Assembly (NCBI RefSeq): GCF_031181705.1
Contig: NZ_JAPSKN010000023.1
Span: 1-50,219, forward strand
Reading direction: 5' to 3'
DNA length: 50,219 bases
From: Streptomyces sp.
GTDB taxonomy: Bacteria; Actinomycetota; Actinomycetes; Streptomycetales; Streptomycetaceae
Below the pieces are notes generated by a model. The model ran no database searches, was not told the DNA's origin, and saw only the letters and a program-made list of their open reading frames with translations. Both the position numbers and the translations under genes were made by a program. This document shows, piece by piece, positions 23,333-34,305 of this stretch (the stretch's first letter is position 1; every line of letters begins with the position of its first letter).

Positions 23333-24085
23333 TTACAACCGCCCCGATTCCACGATCCGCCGCAGGAACTGCCGGGTGCGCTCCTGCCGAGGCGCTTGGA
23401 AGACCTGCTCGGCGGTGCCGCGTTCCAGCACCACGCCGCCCTCCAGGAAGCACACCTGGTCGGCGACGTCCCGGGCGAAGCCCATCTCGTGCGTGGCCAG
23501 CACCATGGTCATGCCCTCGTCCTTCAGGCCGCGCACGACGGTGAGGACCTCGCCCACCAGCTCGGGGTCGAGGGCGGCGGTGATCTCGTCCAGGAGCAGC
23601 AGCCGGGGGCGTACGGCCAGGGCGCGGACGATCGCCACGCGCTGCTGCTGGCCTCCGCTCAGCCGGTCCGGGTACTCGCCGGCCTTCCCGCCGAGTCCCA
23701 GCCGTTCCAGCAGCTCACGCGCGCGTGCCTCGGCCTCGGCGCGGGACATCCCGTGCACCCGGCGGGGAGCGAGCGTGATGTTCTCCAGGACGGTCATGTG
23801 CGGAAACAGGTTGTACGCCTGGAAGACCACACCGATCCGGCGGCGGACGGCGTCCTGGTCGGCGCGCGGATCGGTGATCTCCTCACCGTCCAGCCAGATC
23901 GCCCCGTCGTCGATCTCCTCCAGCAGGTTGGCGCATCGCAGCAGCGTGGACTTGCCGGAACCGGAGGCGCCGATCAGCGCGGTCACCGTGTGCGGGGCGA
24001 CCTCCAGGTCGACGTCCCGCAGCACGACCGAATCGCCGAAGCTCTTGCGGACCGACTCCATCCGCAGCACGGGCCTCCCGCTCAC
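23333..24085 (-). CDS. Amino-acid ABC transporter ATP-binding protein
   Basis: 250-residue ABC ATPase of the polar amino acid (GlnQ/HisP) type. Walker A GASGSGKST, Q-loop FQAYNLFPHMTVLEN, signature LSGGQQQRVAIVRAL, Walker B LLLLDEITAALDPE (Ile replaces the usual Pro-Thr/Ser pattern) and switch His in VLATHEMGFARDV are all present. The GTG start at 24085 overlaps the permease stop (GTGA) and has GGAGGAGTCGC in front. It is the last gene of a binding-protein/permease/ATPase operon and converges with aroQ. Confidence 0.93.
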   Translation of the reverse strand: MSGRPVLRMESVRKSFGDSVVLRDVDLEVAPHTVTALIGASGSGKSTLLRCANLLEEIDDGAIWLDGEEITDPRADQDAVRRRIGVVFQAYNLFPHMTVLENITLAPRRVHGMSRAEAEARARELLERLGLGGKAGEYPDRLSGGQQQRVAIVRALAVRPRLLLLDEITAALDPELVGEVLTVVRGLKDEGMTMVLATHEMGFARDVADQVCFLEGGVVLERGTAEQVFQAPRQERTRQFLRRIVESGRL

Positions 24086-24972
24086 GCGACTCCTCCCTGC
24101 GCCCGACGGCGGTCCATGCGTGCCGTCACCCAGTCCGTGAAGCGGGTCATGGGGATGGTCAGCGCGACGAAGACCAGGCCGGCGACGATGTACGGCGTGT
24201 AGTTGAGGCTGCGCCCGACGATGATGTCGGCGGCCCGCACCGCGTCCACCGCCCCGCCGATCGAGACCAGCCCGGTGTCCTTCTGCAGCGACACCAGGTC
24301 GTTGAGCAGCGGCGGCACCTGGCGGCGCACCGCCTGCGGCAGCACCACGTACCGCAGCGCCTGCCGGTTGCTGAGTCCGAGCGAACGGGCCGCGGCGCGC
24401 TGCGAGGGGTGCACGGACTCGATGCCGGCCCGGAACACCTCGGCCACGTACGCCGAGTAGGTCAGGGTGAGCGCGGTGCCGCCGAGGATCACCGGGTCGA
24501 CGGTCACGCCCTGGAGCCGCAGCGCAGGGACGCCGAGGACGACGATCATCAGGTTGATGATGAGCGGCAGTCCCCGGAAGAAGTCGGTGTACGCGGCGGC
24601 CAGGAACCGCAACGGGAAGAACACCGGGCCGCGCAGCGTCCGGGCGACGGCGATCAGCATGCCGAGGACGAGCACCGCGGCCCCGCAGACCAGCAGCAGC
24701 CGGACGTTCAGCCACAGTCCTTCGAGGACCTTCGGGAACGCCTCGCGCGCGTACCCCCAGTCGAAGAAGGTCTCCCTGGTGCGCGGCCAGCCCGGGGCGT
24801 TGACGACCACCAGGTAGAGCACGGCCCCGGTGACCAGCGTCGACACCGCGCCGATCGCCGTGGCGCGCCGGGCGCGGCCGCGCCGGTGACGCTCACGCTC
24901 CAGGCGCCGCTCGGAGGGGACGTAACCGTCGTGCCCGGAGCCCGCGCTGAGCTCCTTGTCGTCCACCGTCAC
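24082..24972 (-). CDS. Amino-acid ABC transporter permease
   Basis: 296 residues. A basic cytoplasmic N-terminus and a first helix (ATAIGAVSTLVTGAVLYLVVV) precede the HisM/GlnP-type permease core with the EAA loop YVAEVFRAGIESVHPSQRAAARSLGLS and the leading YTDFFRGLPLIINL segment. About five to six membrane helices. The GTG at 24972 overlaps the binding-protein stop (GTGA at 24969-24972); a second GTG two codons later is possible. A single permease gene suggests a homodimeric pore. Confidence 0.92.
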   Translation of the reverse strand: MTVDDKELSAGSGHDGYVPSERRLERERHRRGRARRATAIGAVSTLVTGAVLYLVVVNAPGWPRTRETFFDWGYAREAFPKVLEGLWLNVRLLLVCGAAVLVLGMLIAVARTLRGPVFFPLRFLAAAYTDFFRGLPLIINLMIVVLGVPALRLQGVTVDPVILGGTALTLTYSAYVAEVFRAGIESVHPSQRAAARSLGLSNRQALRYVVLPQAVRRQVPPLLNDLVSLQKDTGLVSIGGAVDAVRAADIIVGRSLNYTPYIVAGLVFVALTIPMTRFTDWVTARMDRRRAQGGVA

Positions 24973-25838
24973 TTGAGCACCGGCGCGTCGACGGCGTCCG
25001 ACAGCCACTGCTTCTCGATCCTCCCGAGCGTGCCGTCCTCGCGCAGCGCGTCCACCGCTCGCGAGACGCAGGAGGTGAGCGCGCTGCCCTTGTCGAGGAC
25101 GAGGCCGAACTGCTCCGGCGTGCCGCCCCGGTGCGCGAACTGGCCGACGATCTTGGCGTCCGTCACCTCGGCCCCGGTGATGTAGAAGGCGGTCGGCAGG
25201 TCCACGACGATGGCGTCGACCTGGCCGTTCTTCAGGGCGGACTTGGCCTGGTCGTTCTTGCCGTACACCGCGGGCGCCCGCGTGGGCCGCACCACGTCGT
25301 TGATGTAGTCGAGGCTCGTGGTGCCGACCTGGGCGCCCAGCTTCACGTCCTTCAGATCGGCGACGCTCCTCGCCTTCGCCGCCGTGGAGCCCTTCAGCGC
25401 GACGACGGCCTGGCGCACGTCGTAGTAGCCGGACGAGAAGTCCACGGCCTTCTTGCGCTCGTCGCTGATGGACACCTGGTTGATGTCGAAGTCGAACGTC
25501 TTCTCACCGGGCGCGAAGGCCTTGTTGAAGGGCACGGTCTGCCAGACGACCTTGTCCTTGCCGTACCCGAGCCGCTCGGCGACGGCGTAGGCCACCGCCG
25601 ACTCGAATCCCTTGCCGCCGGCCGGATCGTCGTCCTTGAACCAGGGCTCGTAGGCGGGCTCGTCGGTCGCGATCGTGAGCCTGCCCGGTGTCTCGGTGGC
25701 CAGCTCGCCCTTGTCGCAGGCACCGGAGGCCGATGCCGACGGCTTGCCCGAGCTCTCCGGCTGCGGAGCGCAGCTCACGGCGGCTAGGAGAACGACGGCG
25801 GCGGCGGTGCGGCGCAGGGCTCGCTGGGCAGGTCGCAT
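24969..25838 (-). CDS. Amino-acid ABC transporter substrate-binding lipoprotein
   Basis: 289 residues. An N-terminal lipoprotein signal with lipobox AVSC puts the lipidated Cys at position 23. The mature part has the solute-binding protein family 3 pattern: GRLTIATDEPAYEPWFKDDD at the front, GFESAVAYAVAERLG, FDFDINQVSISDERKKAVDFSSGYYD and LGAQVGTTSLDYINDVV. An amino acid or related polar compound is the likely ligand. First gene of a GTGA-coupled three-gene transporter operon. The ATG has no convincing Shine-Dalgarno; the 166-bp upstream gap should contain the operon promoter. Confidence 0.92.
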   Translation of the reverse strand: MRPAQRALRRTAAAVVLLAAVSCAPQPESSGKPSASASGACDKGELATETPGRLTIATDEPAYEPWFKDDDPAGGKGFESAVAYAVAERLGYGKDKVVWQTVPFNKAFAPGEKTFDFDINQVSISDERKKAVDFSSGYYDVRQAVVALKGSTAAKARSVADLKDVKLGAQVGTTSLDYINDVVRPTRAPAVYGKNDQAKSALKNGQVDAIVVDLPTAFYITGAEVTDAKIVGQFAHRGGTPEQFGLVLDKGSALTSCVSRAVDALREDGTLGRIEKQWLSDAVDAPVLK

Positions 25839-26004
25839 GGCGGGAGATTGGCAGCCGACGGTCCTGTTTGTCGAGGTCACGGCAACAGATGTCCGGATAG
25901 TGGGAACGGGTGTTGCGGCCGTGTGAACTGCTCCCGCCGCACGCCGCGTTCGGCAGTCGCCGGGGCCGCCGGCCGCGGGCGGGGACCGACAGACCGGCGG
26001 CCCG

Positions 26005-26661
26005 TCACCACCCGCGCGCGTGCCACTCCGGCAGGTGCGGGCGCTCCGCGCCCAGGGTCGTGTCGTTGCCGTGTCCGGGGTAGACCCACGTCTCGTCCGG
26101 GAGGACGTCGAAGATCTTGGTCTCGACATCGCGGATGAGGCTGGCGAACGCCTCGGGATCGTCGTGGGTGTTGCCCACACCGCCGGGGAACAGGCAGTCC
26201 CCGGTGAACACATGGGGATGCCCGTGCGGGTCGTCGTAGACGAGGACGATCGAACCGGGGGTGTGCCCGACCAGGTGGCGTGCGGTGAGCTCCACCTGTC
26301 CCACCCGGATCGTGTCGCCGTCGTCGACGGGCACGTCGGTCCGTACGGGGATGCCGTCGGCGTCGTCGCGGCCCGCGTACGTGCGGGCGCCGGTGGCCGC
26401 CACGACCTCGGCGAGCGCCTGCCAGTGGTCGCCGTGCCGGTGGGTCGTGACGACCGACGCGATCCCGTCGTCGCCGATCATGCCGAGCAGCGTGCCCGCC
26501 TCGCCGGCGGCGTCGATCAGCAGTTGCTCGTCCGTGGCCCGGCAGCGCAGCAGATAGGCGTTGTTGTTCATCGGACCGACCGCGATCTTCGTGATCATCA
26601 GGTCCTTGAGCTCGTGCACGTCGGCAGGCCCGCCGACCGTCACCTGTCCGCTGTACGTCAT
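26005..26661 (-). CDS. MBL-fold metallo-hydrolase (glyoxalase II-like)
   Basis: 218 residues with the metallo-beta-lactamase metal-site signature THRHGDHW, a second His in HLVGHTPGSIVL, an Asp in FTGDCLFPGGVG and a final His in YPGHGNDTTLG. This set is that of hydroxyacylglutathione-hydrolase-like enzymes; in actinomycetes the thiol ester could be a mycothiol conjugate, which is inference. The neighbouring gene is of the mycothiol-dependent MPI/DinB family. The ATG at 26661 has TAGGCT at -13 to -8 and no Shine-Dalgarno, so a leaderless mRNA is likely. Confidence 0.9.
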   Translation of the reverse strand: MTYSGQVTVGGPADVHELKDLMITKIAVGPMNNNAYLLRCRATDEQLLIDAAGEAGTLLGMIGDDGIASVVTTHRHGDHWQALAEVVAATGARTYAGRDDADGIPVRTDVPVDDGDTIRVGQVELTARHLVGHTPGSIVLVYDDPHGHPHVFTGDCLFPGGVGNTHDDPEAFASLIRDVETKIFDVLPDETWVYPGHGNDTTLGAERPHLPEWHARGW

Positions 26662-26696
26662 GACCGCCAGCCTATAGCGGGGGAGGGGCCCGGGTC

Positions 26697-27386
26697 CTAC
26701 AACGGGGGCAGCGGCGGAAGCGGACCGCCGTCCACCGTCAGCGCGGCCCCGTCACGGCGTCCCGCGAGCCACCCCAGGAGGTCCGCCGGGGAACCCGTGA
26801 CGGTCACCTCGGGTCCGTCGTCCGGCCGGCGTCCCGTGCTCCACGCGCGCGTGCCGTCCGTCACACGGGTGGACGGCACATCGGGACGCCCGGCGAACCG
26901 GTCCGCGAGGAAGTCGATCTCCCGCTCCGTGAACTCCGCCGGCAGGTCCTCCAGCTCGTACCCGATGCCCAGGTCCACGTGGTGCAGCTCCACCTCCACC
27001 CACCGCCGGAACGGCACCCGGGCCGCGGTGTCCTTCACCCCGTTGCGCAGCTCCACCGTGCGTGACCAGTCCGCCGGAGCGTCCCCGGCCTCCTGGAAGC
27101 GGGCCGCGCTCTCCCGCAGGTCCGTGAGCTGGACGTCGAGGGCACGCGGGGCGTCCCGCTCGATGTCGGCGTCCCGGGCCTCGCCGGAGACGTACATGGG
27201 GCGGCCCTCCAGGACGTTCACGAGGGCGTCCGCGTTCCGGGCGAGGTGGGCCAGGACGTGGCCCCGGGTCCAGCCGGGCAGCCGTGACGGCTGCGTCACA
27301 GCGGCGTTGTCCAGGGTGCCGACTGCGGTCAGCAGCCGTTCCGTCGCGACACGTACAGACGCCAGGTCATGAGCGTGATCAATCAT
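26697..27386 (-). CDS. Maleylpyruvate isomerase family (DinB-like) protein
   Basis: 229 residues. The N-terminal four-helix DinB-type bundle (RLLTAVGTLDNAAVTQPSRLPGWTRGHVLAHLARNADAL) has the conserved PGW and HLARN segments, with a second metal His pair in RRWVEVELHHVDLGIGYE. Members with this architecture are mycothiol-dependent isomerases or unknown enzymes. The C-terminal part (about 150-229) matches the MDMPI C-terminal domain. The ATG at 27386 is supported by TAGGGT at -13 to -8 (leaderless). Lies 35 bp upstream of the MBL-fold gene; the two may share the operon and a thiol cofactor. Confidence 0.87.
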   Translation of the reverse strand: MIDHAHDLASVRVATERLLTAVGTLDNAAVTQPSRLPGWTRGHVLAHLARNADALVNVLEGRPMYVSGEARDADIERDAPRALDVQLTDLRESAARFQEAGDAPADWSRTVELRNGVKDTAARVPFRRWVEVELHHVDLGIGYELEDLPAEFTEREIDFLADRFAGRPDVPSTRVTDGTRAWSTGRRPDDGPEVTVTGSPADLLGWLAGRRDGAALTVDGGPLPPLPPL

Positions 27387-27393
27387 GGTGCTG

Positions 27394-27422
27394 ACCCTAG
27401 CCTCGCCACTCCTTCGGGTGAA
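27394..27422 (-). promoter_or_regulatory. Promoter for the maleylpyruvate-isomerase-family gene
   Basis: On the minus strand TTCACC (27422-27417), a 17-bp spacer, then TAGGGT (27399-27394). The -10 box ends 7 nt before the ATG, so the transcript is probably leaderless. Confidence 0.6.
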
Positions 27423-27530
27423 GGTGGTGAAGGAGTGCCGTAATTCGAAAGCACGTGCTATATGGTCGGACGTGGCGTCGGGCATGCTGGAGAGCCGGGG
27501 TTTGTTGGCAACCCGTGAATCCGACCGGCG

Positions 27531-27553
27531 TTGTCAGTGGCTCCCCCTAGTCT
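27531..27553 (+). promoter_or_regulatory. RecA-NDp (PafBC-type) DNA-damage promoter of uvrA
   Basis: TTGTCAGTG (27531-27539), 8 nt, TAGTCT (27548-27553): a full match to the RecA-independent damage promoter. Expected start near 27560 gives a leader of about 49 nt before the GTG, which has its own AAAGG site; this differs from uvrB and uvrC. Confidence 0.9.
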
Positions 27554-27608
27554 GGGAAAGACGGGGGCCCCGCCCCTGTCACTTCTCTCAAGAAAGGTGC
27601 GGACCGGC

Positions 27609-30617
<3,009 letters not shown>

Positions 30618-30628
30618 CGGCTCACGAC

Positions 30629-30675
30629 GGACGCGCCGTGCCCCACGGGTGACTCCCGTGGGGCATGGCGCGTCC
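30629..30675. terminator. Strong bidirectional terminator between uvrA and the YceI gene
   Basis: A 21-bp stem (30629-30649 with 30655-30675) interrupted by only one G-T wobble and closed by a 5-nt loop TGACT. It sits between convergent stop codons. Confidence 0.9.
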
Positions 30676-30687
30676 GTGTGCCGGGGG

Positions 30688-31239
30688 TCAGTCGCCCTTC
30701 GGCTCCACGAACTGCATGTCGAGCTGGATCTTCACCACCTCGCCGAGCAGCCCCGGGGCGAAGTCGAGCCCGAACTCGCTGCGCCGGATCTCGCCCGTCG
30801 CCTCGAACCCGGCATGCCGGCTGCCGTCCATCGGCACGTCGACCAGCCCGCCGAACTCCACGGCGAGCGTCACCGGGCGGGTCACGCCGCCGATCGTCAG
30901 CTCGCCCTCCATCGTCCAGTCCTCGCCCGCGCCCGACACCCGGGTCGAGCGGTACGTCATCGTCGGGCGCTTCGCGACGTCGAGCAGGTCGGAGGCGCGC
31001 ACATGGGCGTCCCGGTCGGCGTTGCCGGTGTCGATCGAGGCCAGGTCGACGGTGGCACGGACGCGCACGTCCTCGATCCGCTCCCCGACGAACAGCTCGG
31101 CCTCCAGCCGCTCGAAACGGCCCCGCACCTTGGCGATGCCCAGGTGACGGATGGTGAAGTTCACGGAGGAGTGGAACGGGTCCAGGGCCCAGTGCCCGGG
31201 GGCCAGCGGCAGGGTGGTGGTGGCGGTGTCATTCGTCAT
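30688..31239 (-). CDS. YceI-family lipocalin-like protein
   Basis: 183 residues. YceI beta-barrel pattern: WALDPFHSSVNFTIRHLGIAKVRGRFERL at the N-terminus, RATVDLASIDTGNADRDAHVRASDLLDV in the middle, TIGGVTRPVTLAVEF, and FGLDFAPGLLGEVVKI near the end. The family binds isoprenoid-like lipids in a barrel pocket. There is no signal peptide, so this copy should be cytoplasmic. GTGGGGGGC precedes the ATG. Divergent from the XRE regulator, which may control it. Confidence 0.92.
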   Translation of the reverse strand: MTNDTATTTLPLAPGHWALDPFHSSVNFTIRHLGIAKVRGRFERLEAELFVGERIEDVRVRATVDLASIDTGNADRDAHVRASDLLDVAKRPTMTYRSTRVSGAGEDWTMEGELTIGGVTRPVTLAVEFGGLVDVPMDGSRHAGFEATGEIRRSEFGLDFAPGLLGEVVKIQLDMQFVEPKGD

Positions 31240-31341
31240 GCCCCCCACCCTGCGGGCTGCGCGGCCGGACAGGGAGACCGGCCCGAGGCTGGTAGTGACA
31301 GGGCCATCCTCCGCGCCCGTGGGCGAGGTACGTTCCTGTGG

Positions 31342-32205
31342 GTGAGCGACAACGAGTTGGGCACCTACCTGCGCACGTGGCGTGAAGCCGTCACCCCCGC
31401 CGAGGCCGGGCTTCCCACCGGCCCGCGGCGCCGCACGCCGGGCCTGCGGCGCGCCGAGCTGGCCACGCTCGCCGGCATCAGTGTCGAGTACCTCACCCGG
31501 CTGGAACAGGGCCGCGACCGCAACCCGTCCGCCCAGGTGCTCGGCGCCCTCGCCGACGCGCTGAACCTGTCCCTGGCCGACCGGATGCTGCTGCGCCGCC
31601 TGACCAAGGAGGCCGACGGCGGCGACCCCCTGGTCTGCGGCGCCGCCCCGGACCTCAGCCGCACGGCCCGCCCCACCGTGCGGGCCGTGCTGGACCGCCT
31701 GGAGCCGGCTCCCGCGCTGGTGGTCAACTGGATCGGCGACGTCCTCGCGTACACGGCCGGCTACGCGCGGCTGGTCGGCCCCATCGGCCTGCTCGACGAC
31801 GAGCGGCCGAACCTGCTGCGCTACCTGTTCACCGACGAGCGGGCGCGGAGCGCCTACCGCGACTGGGACCGGGTGGCCGACGACCTCGTCGCCCGGCTGC
31901 GGCACGGCGTCCCCCTGAGGGACCCCCACCTCACGGAGCTGGCCGACGAGCTGACGGTGACGGCGGGGGCGGACTTCGCCGACCGGTTCGCCGACCTGAC
32001 CATGGCACCGCGGTTGACCGGCTCGCAGCACCTCGACCACCCGGAGGCCGGCTCCCTGCGGCTGCTGCACGAGACGCTCGCGCTCCCCGACGAGGGACAG
32101 CGCGTCATCATCCACCTGCCCGCCGACGACGCCACGGCCGCGGCCCTGGACCGCCTCGACGGCCGCCGCCCCGGCGCGCTGCGGGCGGTGGGGGAGACGG
32201 GCTGA
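31342..32205 (+). CDS. XRE-family regulator with MmyB-like ligand domain
   Basis: 287 residues. The N-terminal HTH (LRRAELATLAGISVEYLTRLEQGRDRNPS) is preceded by the LGTYLRTWREAVTPAEAGLP segment typical of this actinobacterial family. The C-terminal part (PALVVNWIGDVLAYTAGYARL, then RYLFTDERARSAYRDWDRVADDLVARLR) is the MmyB-like PAS-type ligand-binding domain, thought to bind fatty acids. It is divergent from the YceI gene, which such regulators often accompany. The GTG at 31342 is preceded by TACGTT at -13 to -8, consistent with a leaderless message; no Shine-Dalgarno is visible. Confidence 0.9.
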   Translation: MSDNELGTYLRTWREAVTPAEAGLPTGPRRRTPGLRRAELATLAGISVEYLTRLEQGRDRNPSAQVLGALADALNLSLADRMLLRRLTKEADGGDPLVCGAAPDLSRTARPTVRAVLDRLEPAPALVVNWIGDVLAYTAGYARLVGPIGLLDDERPNLLRYLFTDERARSAYRDWDRVADDLVARLRHGVPLRDPHLTELADELTVTAGADFADRFADLTMAPRLTGSQHLDHPEAGSLRLLHETLALPDEGQRVIIHLPADDATAAALDRLDGRRPGALRAVGETG

Positions 32206-32229
32206 GCGACCGGACGGCTCCGGCGCTCG

Positions 32230-33138
32230 TCAGCCCTCCAGCTCACGCGCGTACGGCGGCTCCGCCCCCGCGCGCGAGCAGGTCACGGCCGCCGCACGCG
32301 CCGCGAAGCCCAGCAGCTCCGACCAGCCGTCCGGCCCCAGTGCGGCCAGGGCCGCCCCGCTGAGCGCGTCACGTACCGCGAGTCCGTGCAGCAGGGCCGC
32401 GTTCACCGTGTCGCCCGCGCCGATCGTGTCCACGACCTCCACCCGCTCGCCAGGCACGGAGTACGTGCCGCCATCGGCCGTGAACGCGGTCAGCCCCTCC
32501 CCGCCCCGGGTGATCACGACCGCGGCCGGACCGGCCGCGAGCCACTCCTGGGGGGTGCCGCCGAGCCACCGGGCGTCCTCCTCGGACAGCTTCAGCAGCG
32601 TCACCGACGGCAGCCAGCTCATGAAGCGAGCCCGGTAGGCGTCCGCGTCCGGAATCAGCCCGGCCCGGATGTTCGGGTCGAGCGCGGTGAAGACGCCCCG
32701 GGTGGCTGCCGCCCGCATCAGCTCCTCGTACGCGCTCGCCCCCGGCTCCAGCACCAGCGAGCAGGTGCCGAAGGAGATCGCGCGCGTGCCGTCCGGCAGC
32801 GCGGAGGGCGCCGTGAACAGCCGGTCCGCCGTCCCCTCGACGTAGAAGGAGTACGCCGCCGAGCCGTCCGCGCCGACCGTGGCGACGGCCAGGGTCGTGG
32901 GCTCGGAGCCGCGCTGCACCGCCGACACGTCCACCCCGGTCTCGCGCAGCCGGTCCAGCAGGGCCTGCCCGAACGCGTCGGACGAGAGCCGGGAGCAGAA
33001 GGCGGCGGGGGAGCCGAGGCGGCCCAGGGCCACCGCCGTGTTGTAGGGGCCGCCGCCGAGCGCCGGCCGCAGTGCGGCCAGGGCACCCGTGCCCTGCGGT
33101 ACCAGGTCGATCAGTGCCTCACCGGCGACGACGATCAC
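32230..33138 (-). CDS. PfkB-family sugar kinase (fructokinase-like)
   Basis: 302 residues of the ribokinase fold: VVAGEALIDLVPQGTGALAALRPALGGGPYNTAVALGRLG at the N-terminus (signature 1), LDPNIRAGLI in the middle, and DTIGAGDTVNAALLHGL at the C-terminus (signature 2, catalytic Asp). A hexose such as fructose is the likely substrate; exact specificity is unknown. The GTG at 33138 overlaps the LacI stop (GTGA at 33135-33138) and has AGGAAGGA upstream. Cotranscription with a LacI-type regulator indicates sugar-inducible expression. Confidence 0.9.
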   Translation of the reverse strand: MIVVAGEALIDLVPQGTGALAALRPALGGGPYNTAVALGRLGSPAAFCSRLSSDAFGQALLDRLRETGVDVSAVQRGSEPTTLAVATVGADGSAAYSFYVEGTADRLFTAPSALPDGTRAISFGTCSLVLEPGASAYEELMRAAATRGVFTALDPNIRAGLIPDADAYRARFMSWLPSVTLLKLSEEDARWLGGTPQEWLAAGPAAVVITRGGEGLTAFTADGGTYSVPGERVEVVDTIGAGDTVNAALLHGLAVRDALSGAALAALGPDGWSELLGFAARAAAVTCSRAGAEPPYARELEG

Positions 33139-34172
33139 GACGGGGTTCCTTCCTCGGACGGGCAGCCGCACGACGTGCGGTGGACGAAGGTGCAGGGAAG
33201 CCGCAGGGTCCGGGCGGGCCGGTCCGGCTCGGCGAGCCGCTCCAGCAGCACGCCCACGGCCCGGGCGCCGATGTCCCTGCTGGGCTGGGCTATCGCGGTG
33301 AGCCGGGGCGAGAACAGATCCGCCCAGGCGAAGTCGTCGAAGCAGCACAGCGCGATGTCCTCCGGCACGGCGAGGCCGTGGGCGCGCAGGGCGCGCAGCG
33401 CGCCGATGGTCATGGCGTTGTTGCCGGTGACCAGCGCGGTGGGCGGCACGGCGAGCGACAGCAGGGCGGCGACGGCCTCCTCGGCACCGGCGGACGCCGA
33501 GTCGCCGTGCACGAGGAGCCGCTCGTCGTAGGGCAGCCCCGCGAAGGCGAGGCCGGTGCGGTAGCCCATGATCCGCTCGGTCGTGGTGCTGAGCCCCGGC
33601 AGCCCCGCCACCAGCCCGATCCGCCGGTGCCCGAGCCCGGCGAGATGGCCGACCAGCCGGGACGTCGGTTCGGCACTGTCCGCGCACACCTGGTCGAACC
33701 GCGGACCGCCGTCCGCCTCCGGGGCGTCCACCAGCCGGTCGAGGAACACGGCCGGTACGTCGTGCCGCTCCAGGTAGGCCAGCAGCCCGCGCGGATCGGC
33801 GGAGGGCGCGACGATCATGCCGTCCACCCGGCGCTCGTGCAGCAGCTGCACCACCTTGCGTTCGTGCTCGGGGTCGTCGTGCGGATCGGCGATCAGCAGG
33901 CTGTAGCCGGCCTCCAGCGCGGCGGCCTCGACGCCCTGGAGGATCTCCGTGAAGTACGGGTTGCTGATCGCCGACACCGCCAGTCCGATGGACCGGGTGC
34001 GGGACGTCACCAGGGCACGGGCCAACGTGTTCGTGGTGTAGCCGAGCTCCTCGACGGCGTCCAGGACCGCCTGGCGGGTGTGCGGCAGCACCGGCCGGGT
34101 GCCGTTCAGCACGTGCGAGACGGTCGCCACGGAGACACCGGCGCTCCGCGCGACGTCGGCCATCGTCGCCAT
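33135..34172 (-). CDS. LacI-family transcriptional regulator
   Basis: 345 residues. N-terminal HTH and hinge (MADVARSAGVSVATVSHVLNGTRPV, with RQAVLDAVEELGYTTN) and a periplasmic-binding-protein-like effector domain from about residue 62. ATG at 34172 is selected by GGGAG about 4 nt upstream and by the position of the HTH. A LacI-type palindrome lies 68 bp further upstream, so the protein probably represses its own operon with the adjoining sugar kinase; a phosphorylated or free sugar would be the inducer. Confidence 0.92.
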   Translation of the reverse strand: MATMADVARSAGVSVATVSHVLNGTRPVLPHTRQAVLDAVEELGYTTNTLARALVTSRTRSIGLAVSAISNPYFTEILQGVEAAALEAGYSLLIADPHDDPEHERKVVQLLHERRVDGMIVAPSADPRGLLAYLERHDVPAVFLDRLVDAPEADGGPRFDQVCADSAEPTSRLVGHLAGLGHRRIGLVAGLPGLSTTTERIMGYRTGLAFAGLPYDERLLVHGDSASAGAEEAVAALLSLAVPPTALVTGNNAMTIGALRALRAHGLAVPEDIALCCFDDFAWADLFSPRLTAIAQPSRDIGARAVGVLLERLAEPDRPARTLRLPCTFVHRTSCGCPSEEGTPS

Positions 34173-34239
34173 GCCGCTCCCTTCCTCCGCTGCTCCGGCA
34201 GGGCCCTCAGGCGGGGAACGTACCGCATCCGGCGACAGG

Positions 34240-34265
34240 CGTAAACGTTTGCGCAAGCGTTTACG
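34240..34265 (-). promoter_or_regulatory. LacI-type operator upstream of regulator-kinase operon
   Basis: CGTAAACGTTTGC joined to GCAAGCGTTTACG forms a 26-bp near-perfect palindrome with a central TTGCGCAA and only one mismatched pair. The AAACG-type half sites and central CG are classic for LacI/GalR regulators. It lies 68-93 bp upstream of the LacI ATG. Confidence 0.85.
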
Positions 34266-34305
34266 TCTCAAGGGGTGCCGCAGTGGGCGACCGCGGACAC
34301 CGCCG

